Shown here: piece by piece, positions 56,808 to 64,000 of the stretch | Position numbering within the stretch: position 1 is the first letter of the stretch | Layout: each line of letters starts with the position of its first letter | Assembly (NCBI RefSeq): GCF_030864005.1 | Contig: NZ_CP132976.1 | Span: forward strand, 2,170,001-2,234,000 | DNA from: Achromobacter seleniivolatilans | Lineage (GTDB): Bacteria; Pseudomonadota; Gammaproteobacteria; Burkholderiales; Burkholderiaceae_B | DNA: 64,000 nt | Direction: 5' to 3' | The notes under the pieces: model-generated | The model's input: the letters and a program-made list of their open reading frames with translations, nothing else | Databases searched by the model: none | What the model was told of the DNA's origin: nothing | Position numbers and translations under genes: made by a program

Positions 56808-57062
56808 ATGCTGAGCATCATCGTCATGATCATCGTCGGTTTCATCGTGGGCCTGATCGCCCGCGCCATCATGCCGGGAGACCAGAACATGGGGATCATC
56901 ATGACCACCATTCTGGGCATCATCGGTGCGGTGGTCGCTGGCTTCCTGGGCCAGAAAATGGGCTGGTATGCGGAGGGCGAACCGGCGGGCTGGATTGCGT
57001 CGGTCGTGGGCGCCATCATCGTGCTGTTCGTGGTGGGTCTGGTCACCAAGAAACGCGCCTGA
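56808..57062 (+). CDS. GlsB/YeaQ/YmgE family small membrane protein
   Basis: An 84-residue hydrophobic protein of the transglycosylase-associated (GlsB/YeaQ/YmgE) family. It has three membrane helices (about 1-22, 27-48 and 58-80), with the family pattern IVGFIVGLIARAIMPGDQNMG and LGIIGAVVAGFLG. These proteins are often stress-induced, with unknown function. AAGGAG lies 7 bases before the ATG. It is followed by a strong bidirectional terminator. Confidence 0.95.
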   Translation: MLSIIVMIIVGFIVGLIARAIMPGDQNMGIIMTTILGIIGAVVAGFLGQKMGWYAEGEPAGWIASVVGAIIVLFVVGLVTKKRA

Positions 57063-57084
57063 CGTTTTTCTGAACAAGCAATAA

Positions 57085-57116
57085 AAAACGGGCCGATCGA
57101 AAGATCGGCCCGTTTT
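57085..57116. terminator. Bidirectional rho-independent terminator
   Basis: Perfect 14-bp stem AAAACGGGCCGATC / GATCGGCCCGTTTT with a GAAA tetraloop. It is flanked by A's on the left and T's on the right. It can stop both the small membrane protein gene (plus) and the efflux operon (minus). Confidence 0.95.
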
Positions 57117-57160
57117 GCGTTGATGGCGAGCGGAATTTCCCGCCGATCACCTATCTGCGA

Positions 57161-58648
57161 TCACGTTCCAGAACCCGAACCAGCAGGAACAGCCTGGGCC
57201 GCTGTCGTGGTGCGCTCTGCCCAGCCGCCGCCCAGCACCTTGTACAGATTCACGAGGTTGGACAGGCGGGCCAGGCGTGTATCGACCAAGGTCTGTTGCG
57301 CGCTGTACAGCGAACGCTGCGAGTCCAGCACGCTCAGGTAGTCGTCGATGCCTTGACGGAAACGCTGGTCGGACACGTCATAGGCGCGCTGATTGGCGGC
57401 CACCAGCAAGCGCTGCGCCTCAATCTGCTCGTCCAAGGTGCCGCGGCCTGCCAGCGCGTCGGCCACTTCGCGAAAGCCCGCCTGAATCGATTTCTCGTAT
57501 TGAGCGACCTGGATGTTCTTCTGCACCTTGGCCAAGTCCAGACCCGCAAGCAGCGAACCGCCCGCAAAGATCGGCACCGTGATCTGCGGCACGAAGCTCC
57601 ACGCACCCGAACCGCCTTCAAACAAACCACCCAGGCTGGCGCTTGCCGTGCCGGCCTGGCCTGTCAGGCTGATGGTCGGAAAGAATGCCGCGCGCGCCGC
57701 GCCGATGTTGGCGTTGGCGCCCTTTAACTGATGCTCGGCCGCCCGGATATCCGGGCGCCGGGCCAGCAAGTCCGAAGGCAGGCCAGCGGGCAGCGTGGTG
57801 GGCAACATGCTGTCGTCCAGACGGACCGCATTGTCCAACGCTGCGCTTATTTCGGGCGACAGCGGCTGACCCACCAGCAATACCAGCGCGTTGCGGTCCT
57901 GCGCAGCCTGACGCGTGTACTGCGACAGGTTGCGCTGGGCGGTGCGCAGCGACACTTCGGCCTGGCTCAAATCCAGCGCAGTGGACAGGCCCTGGTCGTA
58001 GCTTTGCTTCGTGAGCTTGAACGAATCGTCCTGGCTCTTGAACGTGTCGCGCGTCAGGCTCAAGAGCTCCTGATCAGCACGCAGGGTCAAATAGGCGTTG
58101 GCCACTTCGGCAATCAGCGTCAGCTGCGTTGCCGTGCGCGTTTCGTCCAGCGCCAGATAGGACTCCAGCGCCTTATCGCTCAAGCTGCGGATGCGGCCAA
58201 ACAAATCCAATTCCCAGGCGGACATGGCTGCGCCCACCTGGTAGCTGTGACTGGTTGTCGCCTGCCCGCTGGCTGACAGATCCGCCGGCGAGCGCTGGGC
58301 CGTTTCCTTGCCAGCAATACCAACGCTGGGCATCAGGTCAGCGCGCTGGATGCGGTACTGCGCGCGCGCTGCTTCGACGTTCAATGCCGCCACGCGCAAG
58401 TCGCGGTTGTTCGCCAACGACTGCTCGATCAGCTGTTGCAGCAGCGGGTCGCCAAAGAAATCACGCCAGCCGATGTCGGCGGTGGACATACCCAAGGGCG
58501 CTTGCGCTCCATCGGTCTTGTAGGCGTCGCCCGTGGGGTAAGCGGCGCTGACCGGCGCGTCCGGCCGTTCGTAAGTCGGGGCCAGCGAGCAGCCCGCCAG
58601 GGCTGCCGCCAGGGAAACAGACAGCAAGGTTCTCATCTGAAGTTTCAT
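57161..58648 (-). CDS. RND efflux outer membrane channel (OprM/NodT family)
   Basis: A 495-residue outer membrane factor, the exit duct of the tripartite pump. The lipobox is LAGCSLAP (Cys at about residue 20), so it is a lipoprotein like OprM. APTYERPDAPV and the repeated helical hairpins with YLALDETRTATQLTLIAEVANAYLTLR are typical of the NodT family. The last part of the helical repeat has RFRQGIDDYLSVLDSQRSLYSAQQ. It overlaps the pump gene by one base. It is likely the AxyM (OprM) homologue if the organism is Achromobacter, but I did not assign a symbol. Confidence 0.95.
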   Translation of the reverse strand: MKLQMRTLLSVSLAAALAGCSLAPTYERPDAPVSAAYPTGDAYKTDGAQAPLGMSTADIGWRDFFGDPLLQQLIEQSLANNRDLRVAALNVEAARAQYRIQRADLMPSVGIAGKETAQRSPADLSASGQATTSHSYQVGAAMSAWELDLFGRIRSLSDKALESYLALDETRTATQLTLIAEVANAYLTLRADQELLSLTRDTFKSQDDSFKLTKQSYDQGLSTALDLSQAEVSLRTAQRNLSQYTRQAAQDRNALVLLVGQPLSPEISAALDNAVRLDDSMLPTTLPAGLPSDLLARRPDIRAAEHQLKGANANIGAARAAFFPTISLTGQAGTASASLGGLFEGGSGAWSFVPQITVPIFAGGSLLAGLDLAKVQKNIQVAQYEKSIQAGFREVADALAGRGTLDEQIEAQRLLVAANQRAYDVSDQRFRQGIDDYLSVLDSQRSLYSAQQTLVDTRLARLSNLVNLYKVLGGGWAERTTTAAQAVPAGSGSGT

Positions 58649-61600
58649 TACGGTTGTCCTTCCGCAGACACGTCCTGCGGACCCTTCGCGCTAGTGTCGT
58701 GCTTGTCGACGTTTTCGCTCATGCGTTTCACCTTGAACACACGCAGCATGATCACGAAGAAGGCCGGGACAAAGAAGATCGCCAGGAAAGTGCCCGTCAA
58801 CATGCCGCCGATCACGCCAGTACCGATGGCGTTCTGGCTGCCCGAACCGGCGCCCGACGAGATCGCCAGCGGCGTCACGCCCAGAATGAACGCCAGGGAC
58901 GTCATCAGAATGGGGCGCAGACGCTGGCGTGCCGCGTGGATGGCCGACTCCGTCAGGCTCGCGCCCGACTCGTAATGCTCTTTGGCGAACTCCACGATCA
59001 GGATGGCGTTTTTGGCCGCCAGCCCGATAGTTGTCAGCAAGCCCACCTGGAAATACACGTCATTGGACAAGCCGCGCATCAACGTCGCCAGCAAGGCCCC
59101 GATAATGCCCAGAGGCACCACCAGCATGACGGCGGACGGAATCGTCCAGCTTTCATACAGCGCCGCCAAGCACAGGAACACCACAATCAGCGAAATGGCA
59201 TAGAGCGCGGGTGCCTGGGCGCCGGACAGACGCTCTTCGAACGACAGGCCGGTCCATTCAAAGCCTACGCCGACTGGCAGTTTGGCCGCCAGATTTTCCA
59301 TTTCTTTCATTGCCGCGCCCGAGCTATAGCCCGGTGCTGCCTGGCCCTGAATGTTGTAGGACGGCACACCGTTGTAGCGGTTCAGCTTTTGCGGACCAAA
59401 GCTCCAGGTTGCCTTGGAGAATGCCGAGAATGGCACCATATCGCCCGCGCTGTTGCGCACATACCATTTGTTCAAGTCTTCCGGCAGCATGCGTGAAGAC
59501 GCTTCGCCTTGCGCAAACACCTTCTTGACGCGGCCGCGGTCAATGAAGTCGTTCACGTACGACGAACCCCAAGCCGTTGCCAAGGTGCTGTTGATGTCCG
59601 AAATCGCAACACCCAGCGCGCGGGCCTTCTCGCGGTCGATATCCAGCTGGTACTGCGGCGCGTCTTCAATGCCGTTCGGACGCACACCCACCAGGACCGG
59701 ACTCTTGCCCGCTTCACCCAGCAACTGGTTGCGCGCGGCAAGCAGCTTTTCGTGGCCCACGCCAGCGCGGTCCATCAGCTGGAAGTCGAAACCGGTGACG
59801 TTGCCCAGTTCCATCACGGACGGCGGCGGCACCACGAACAACTGAGCACGGCGCTCGGTCTTGGCAAAGTGAGCGTTCGCGCGCCCGGCCACGGCGCCAG
59901 CCTTCAGGCGGGTGTCGCCGCGTTCTTCCCAATCGCGCAGCTTGATGAACAGGATGGACGCGTTCTGGCCACGGCCGCCGAAGTTGAAACCGTTGACCGC
60001 AAACACCGAGGTCACGGCATCTTTTTCTTCGGTCAGCAGATACTTGGTGGCGTCGTCGATGACCGCCTTGGTGCTTTCGGCGGTGGCGCCGGCCGGCGTC
60101 TGAATCTGAGCGAACAGAATGCCCTGGTCCTCGTTCGGCAAGAACGCTGTCGGGATGCGGGTGAACATCCAAGCCATGGCGATGACCAGCGCCAGATAGA
60201 CCACCATCAGGCGCTTGGTGCGGTTCAGGCCGCGCGCCACGCTATTGGCGTAACCATTGCTGCTGCGTTCAAACATGCGGTTGAACCAGCCGAAAAAGCC
60301 CGTCTTCGAGCCGTGATGGCCCTTCGGAATAGGCTTGAGCAAGGTTGCGCACAAGGCCGGCGTAAACACGATGGCCACGATCACCGACAGCACCATGGAG
60401 GACACGATGGTGATCGAGAACTGGCGATAGATCACACCCGTGGAACCGCCGAAGAACGCCATGGGGATAAACACGGCGGCCAGCACCATGGCGATGCCGA
60501 TCAGCGCGCCGGTGATCTGGCTCATGGACTTGCGGGTCGCTTGCTTGGGCGTCAGGCCCTCTTCAGACATGACCCGCTCGACGTTTTCAACCACCACGAT
60601 CGCATCGTCCACCAGCAGGCCAATTGCCAGCACCATGCCGAACATGGTCAAGGTGTTGATGGAATAACCAAACGCGGCCAACACGCCAAAGGTGCCCAGC
60701 AGCACTACCGGCACGGCAAGCGTGGGGATGATGGTGGCGCGGAAGTTCTGCAGGAACAGATACATCACCAGGAAGACCAGGATGATGGCTTCGACCAGCG
60801 TCTTGAACACTTCGTGAATCGACAGGCTGACGAACGGCGTCGTGTCATACGGATAGACGACGTCCATGCCCGGCGGGAAATACGGCTTCAGGTTGTTGAT
60901 GGTGTCGCGCACCGCCTGTGCCGTGTCCAGGGCATTGGCGCCCGGCGCCAGCTTGACCGCAAGACCAGACGCGGGCTTGCCGTTGTAGAAGCTGTCGATG
61001 GCGTAGGTCTGACCGCCGAGTTCAATGGTGGAGACATCGCCCAGACGCACTTGCGAGCCGTCAGGATTCACTTTGAGCAGAATGCGGCCGAAGTCTTCGG
61101 CTTTTTCCAGGCGCGACGGTCCGATGATGGTGGCGTTCAATTGCTGGCCACGCACAGACGGCAAGCCGCCCAGCTGACCCGACGACACCTGCACGTTCTG
61201 CTCTTTGATCGCCGCGACCACGTCGACCGTGGTCAAGCCGTAGTTGACGAGCTTGGCTGGGTTGAGCCAGATGCGCATCGCGTACTGCGAGCCGAACAAC
61301 TGGAAGTCGCCCACGCCCTGCGTCCGGCTGATCGGGTCCTGAACGTATGACGCAACGTAGTCGGCCAAGTCGTCCTTGGTCATCGTGCCGTCGGTGGACA
61401 CAAAACCCGCCACGATCAGGAAGTTCTTGGTCGCTTTGGTAACGCGTATGCCCTGTTGCTGCACTTCCTGCGGCAACAAGGGCTGCGCCAGCGCAAGCTT
61501 GTTCTGCACCTGGACCTGCGCGGTGTCAGGGTTGGTGCCTTGCGTGAAGGTCAGCGTGATGGACATGCTGCCGTCGGAATTGCTTTCCGACGAGATGTAC

Positions 61601-61827
61601 TGCAAACCGTCCAGACCGTTCATCTGCTGCTCGATCACCTGCACCACGGTGTCCTGCACGGTCTGCGCGGAAGCGCCCGGGTAGGTCACCGCGATGCCGA
61701 TGGCGGGCGGCGCGATGTTGGGGTATTGGGAGACCGGCAGCTTCAGGATGGACAGCGCACCGGCCATCATCAGCACGATCGCGATCACCCAGGCGAAAAC
61801 CGGCCTATCGATAAAAAACTTTGCCAT
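58648..61827 (-). CDS. RND multidrug efflux pump, AcrB/MexB type
   Basis: A 1059-residue inner membrane proton-drug antiporter of the HAE-1 family. It starts [20 protein letters not shown], typical of AcrB and MexB. Two six-helix halves each carry a large periplasmic loop. The proton relay is intact: the Asp pair in [18 protein letters not shown] (about 407-408) and Lys in [16 protein letters not shown] (about 940). It is translated between the periplasmic adaptor and the outer membrane channel, with GGGAG 6 bases before the ATG. Substrates cannot be told from the sequence. Confidence 0.97.
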   Translation of the reverse strand: MAKFFIDRPVFAWVIAIVLMMAGALSILKLPVSQYPNIAPPAIGIAVTYPGASAQTVQDTVVQVIEQQMNGLDGLQYISSESNSDGSMSITLTFTQGTNPDTAQVQVQNKLALAQPLLPQEVQQQGIRVTKATKNFLIVAGFVSTDGTMTKDDLADYVASYVQDPISRTQGVGDFQLFGSQYAMRIWLNPAKLVNYGLTTVDVVAAIKEQNVQVSSGQLGGLPSVRGQQLNATIIGPSRLEKAEDFGRILLKVNPDGSQVRLGDVSTIELGGQTYAIDSFYNGKPASGLAVKLAPGANALDTAQAVRDTINNLKPYFPPGMDVVYPYDTTPFVSLSIHEVFKTLVEAIILVFLVMYLFLQNFRATIIPTLAVPVVLLGTFGVLAAFGYSINTLTMFGMVLAIGLLVDDAIVVVENVERVMSEEGLTPKQATRKSMSQITGALIGIAMVLAAVFIPMAFFGGSTGVIYRQFSITIVSSMVLSVIVAIVFTPALCATLLKPIPKGHHGSKTGFFGWFNRMFERSSNGYANSVARGLNRTKRLMVVYLALVIAMAWMFTRIPTAFLPNEDQGILFAQIQTPAGATAESTKAVIDDATKYLLTEEKDAVTSVFAVNGFNFGGRGQNASILFIKLRDWEERGDTRLKAGAVAGRANAHFAKTERRAQLFVVPPPSVMELGNVTGFDFQLMDRAGVGHEKLLAARNQLLGEAGKSPVLVGVRPNGIEDAPQYQLDIDREKARALGVAISDINSTLATAWGSSYVNDFIDRGRVKKVFAQGEASSRMLPEDLNKWYVRNSAGDMVPFSAFSKATWSFGPQKLNRYNGVPSYNIQGQAAPGYSSGAAMKEMENLAAKLPVGVGFEWTGLSFEERLSGAQAPALYAISLIVVFLCLAALYESWTIPSAVMLVVPLGIIGALLATLMRGLSNDVYFQVGLLTTIGLAAKNAILIVEFAKEHYESGASLTESAIHAARQRLRPILMTSLAFILGVTPLAISSGAGSGSQNAIGTGVIGGMLTGTFLAIFFVPAFFVIMLRVFKVKRMSENVDKHDTSAKGPQDVSAEGQP

Positions 61828-61841
61828 TCATGGCTCCCTGA

Positions 61842-63047
61842 TTACTGCTTGGCCGGGGCGGCATTGGCCGCTGCGGCCCCCGCCTGCGGCTGCTGCGCGT
61901 TGGCGCCGGCTTCGGTGGCAACCACCTCAGCGCCCGGACGCACCATTTGCAAACCTTCCACGATGACCTTGTCGCCTGCGGCCAGACCGTCGGTGACCAG
62001 CCACTTGTCGCCAATGGCGCGGTCGGTCTTCAGTTCGCGCAATTCCACCTGGTTCTTCGCATTCACGACCAGCGCCGTCGGCACGCCGCGCTGGTTGCGC
62101 GTCACGCCGCGTTGCGGCACAAGCAGGCCATCGGCGGCGACGCCATCGGCCAGACGAGCGCGCACGAACATGCCGGGCAACAGGCGGCGGTCCGGATTGG
62201 GGAACACCGCGCGCAACGTGATCGAACCCGTGCCCGGATCAACCGTGACTTCCGAGAACTGGAGCTTGCCGCTTTGCTTGTATTGCGAACCGTCTTCCAG
62301 CGTCAGCGTGACCAGCGCGGCTTGTTCGCCGTCGGCCTTCTTCAACTGACCGCTGGCCAGCGCATCTTGCAAACGCAGCAGTTGGACGCTGGACTGTGTA
62401 ACGTCCACATAGATCGGATCGATTTGCTGCACTGCGGCTAAAGCCGAGGTCTGGTTGGCCGTAACCAGCGCGCCTTCCGTCACTGCCGACCGGCCGATGA
62501 TGCCGTCGATCGGCGACAGCACCTTGGTGTAGACCAGATTGATGCGAGCCGTATCCATGGCTGCCTTGGCCGACATCACATCGGCGGCAGCCTGGTCGCG
62601 CGATGCCACGGCGTTGTCATAGGTCTGTTGGCTGACAGCGCGCGTGGACACCAGCGGCTTGTATCGCTCGGCCAGCAAGGCGGCCGTCTTCTGTTGCGCC
62701 TGAGCGCGGGCCAGGGCTGCCTTCTGGCTGTCCAAGCTGGCCTGATAGAGCGCGGGATCAATCTGATAGAGCTGTTCGCCCGCCTTGACCTCACCGCCTT
62801 CGGTGAACAGGCGCTTCTGGACGATGCCATTGACCTGGGGACGCACCTCGGCCACGCGGAAGGCCGACGTACGGCCCGGCAATTCGGTGGTCAGGGAAAC
62901 GGGCTGCGTAGTCAGGGTTACAACCGTGACTTGAGGCTTGCCCGCCTGGGGCGCGTCTTGCTTCTTGCCGCAAGCGGCCAAGGTGAGAGCCGATGCCGTC
63001 AGCGTGACGACTGCCGCGCTGCGCCACATAGCGCTTTTCTTATTCAT
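61842..63047 (-). CDS. RND efflux periplasmic adaptor (AcrA/MexA type)
   Basis: A 401-residue membrane fusion protein that joins pump and channel. I chose the ATG at 63047 (MNKKSAMWRSAAVV), giving a clean signal peptide with lipobox LAACGKK; another ATG three codons upstream is possible. Domain order is the beta-barrel/lipoyl start (ELPGRTSAFRVAEVRPQVNGIVQKRLF), alpha-hairpin (about 100-165), lipoyl end (VLSPIDGIIGRSAVTEGALV) and membrane-proximal domain. The last 25 residues are Ala/Gln-rich. It is the first gene of the operon and diverges from the LysR gene. Confidence 0.96.
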   Translation of the reverse strand: MNKKSAMWRSAAVVTLTASALTLAACGKKQDAPQAGKPQVTVVTLTTQPVSLTTELPGRTSAFRVAEVRPQVNGIVQKRLFTEGGEVKAGEQLYQIDPALYQASLDSQKAALARAQAQQKTAALLAERYKPLVSTRAVSQQTYDNAVASRDQAAADVMSAKAAMDTARINLVYTKVLSPIDGIIGRSAVTEGALVTANQTSALAAVQQIDPIYVDVTQSSVQLLRLQDALASGQLKKADGEQAALVTLTLEDGSQYKQSGKLQFSEVTVDPGTGSITLRAVFPNPDRRLLPGMFVRARLADGVAADGLLVPQRGVTRNQRGVPTALVVNAKNQVELRELKTDRAIGDKWLVTDGLAAGDKVIVEGLQMVRPGAEVVATEAGANAQQPQAGAAAANAAPAKQ

Positions 63048-63287
63048 AAGTAGCATTCCCGATTTCCAACAAAAAAAAGAAGCCCGCCCTGTGCCCTGCT
63101 AGTGCAAGGTAGGTGTGCATCGACTGGGTGGATTCGCGTTGAACACGCAGGCTGGGCTTTGTCGCATTGCTGCATTGCAGAACTCGCATTTTGAGTTATG
63201 CCGCCCAGGAAACAAAGAGGCACATTGAGAAAACATCATTCCATTTATGGGACAATCCTCTCACGCCCAATGTGACAAAATCTCGCC
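63048..63287. promoter_or_regulatory. Divergent control region between the efflux operon and lysR-type gene
   Basis: 240 bp with no gene. It must contain the promoters of the efflux operon (minus) and of the LysR regulator (plus), which probably binds here to control both. I see no strong palindrome or T-N11-A site that I would defend. Confidence 0.55.
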
Positions 63288-64000
63288 ATGAAACGCTTAC
63301 AAGGCATGGAACTCTTCGTAGAGGTCGCCAAAACGCATAGTTTTAGCCGCGCGGCGGCGACACTAGGCGTCCCGAAATCCACCTTGTCTCGCCAGGTGGC
63401 CGAATTGGAGCGATCTGTGGGGTTGCGCCTGTTGAGCCGCACCACCCGCAAAGTGGAACTGACCGATGCCGGCCGGCTGTACTTTGAACGCTGCCAGCGC
63501 ATCGTGGCCGAAGCGCAGATTGCCCATGAAGAGCTGCAAAAGCTGGTCGACACGCCTGCCGGGCCGCTACGGGTGAATATGCCCGCGGATTTCGGCACCG
63601 ACTTTCTGGCTGAGTCATTCATGGAGTTCTCCCGCCGCTATCCCGACGTCACCTTTTTCCTGGATCTGGCCAACCCGGACCATGCTTCGCGCGTGTTCCA
63701 GACCTGCGACATTTCCATCGAGATCGGCGACCTGCCCGATTCGACACAGATTGCGAGACTGCTGGGCATGCTGCCAGCCCATCTATACGCCTCGCACGAA
63801 TACTTGGAGAAACACGGCGAACCCCGGCACCCCAGCGACTTGACCCGCCATGAGTGCATTGAGTTCCGCGCCGAAGGCGCAGGCCGCGTAACACGCTGGC
63901 CCCTCAGCAACGGTGACCAGCACATTGAGTTCACCCCGGGTAACCGGTTTTCAGTCAATGGAGTCGCCATGGCGCGCCGCCTGGCCATGCTGGGCGCAGG
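63288..64000 (+). CDS. LysR-type transcriptional regulator (3' end outside window)
   Basis: 237 codons are visible, cut by the window end. The N-terminal winged helix-turn-helix has FVEVAKTHSFSRAAATLGVPK, then STLSRQVAELERSVGLRLLS and TTRKVELTDAGRLYFERC. The effector domain starts near residue 92 (GPLRVNMPADFGTDFLAESF). This is the common LysR arrangement in which the regulator is divergent from the genes it controls, here a drug efflux operon. The inducer is unknown. Confidence 0.95.
   Translation, partial: MKRLQGMELFVEVAKTHSFSRAAATLGVPKSTLSRQVAELERSVGLRLLSRTTRKVELTDAGRLYFERCQRIVAEAQIAHEELQKLVDTPAGPLRVNMPADFGTDFLAESFMEFSRRYPDVTFFLDLANPDHASRVFQTCDISIEIGDLPDSTQIARLLGMLPAHLYASHEYLEKHGEPRHPSDLTRHECIEFRAEGAGRVTRWPLSNGDQHIEFTPGNRFSVNGVAMARRLAMLGA

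Overview
The window looks like chromosome of a motile betaproteobacterium of the Alcaligenaceae, most probably Achromobacter or a close Bordetella relative. This rests on the GC-rich sequence, an enteric-type flhDC/che/mot operon, and a pyruvate dehydrogenase complex with a lipoyl domain on E3. It also rests on a divergent LysR gene beside an RND pump, a layout I recall for Achromobacter AxyABM. No rRNA, tRNA, CRISPR array, phage or insertion sequence was seen. The genus is an inference, made without a database.

About two thirds of the window is flagellar and chemotaxis genes. Positions 1-5595 hold three chemoreceptor (MCP) genes on the minus strand, with a small lipoprotein gene between the first two. 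From 5738 to 16378 is the minus-strand rod, hook, ring and junction operon, flgBCDEFGHIJKL. Divergent from flgB is flgA, followed by flgM (TTG start, sigma-28-type promoter) and flgN. A bidirectional terminator at 18236 separates these from a long minus-strand block ending at 37252. In transcription order that block reads flhD, flhC, motA, motB, a CheY-like gene, cheA, cheW, mcp, cheR, cheB, cheY, cheZ, a soluble mcp, flhB, flhA and an unusually large flhF. fliA diverges from flhD across an AT-rich 431-bp spacer. Then come a protein-lysine-methyltransferase-like gene, fliC (textbook sigma-28 promoter and terminator), an unrecognised membrane protein with a four-cysteine tail, and a YjfB-type small motility gene. 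The export genes fliE-R and the cap and chaperone genes fliDST are not here.

From 43842 the content is housekeeping. lpdA, aceF and aceE (transcribed aceE-aceF-lpdA) form the pyruvate dehydrogenase operon. Divergent from aceE, a FixL/FixJ-like two-component pair is translationally coupled to folD. Next are an M3 oligopeptidase gene, a SCO1/SenC copper lipoprotein gene and a GlsB/YeaQ-type membrane protein gene. The right end carries a tripartite RND efflux operon (minus strand) and a divergent LysR regulator cut by the window end.

How they work together: FlhDC would switch on the flg, flh and fliA genes. FlgM would hold sigma-28 (FliA) until the hook is complete, after which fliC and flgMN fire from sigma-28 promoters. 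The Che proteins and MotAB then steer and drive the motor. The most interesting candidate for something undescribed is the methyltransferase gene between fliA and fliC, which may modify lysines of the flagellin. Next are the roughly 400-residue C-terminal extension of FlhF (with no flhG beside it), the four-cysteine membrane protein beside fliC, and the operator-like palindromes between aceE and the two-component system.
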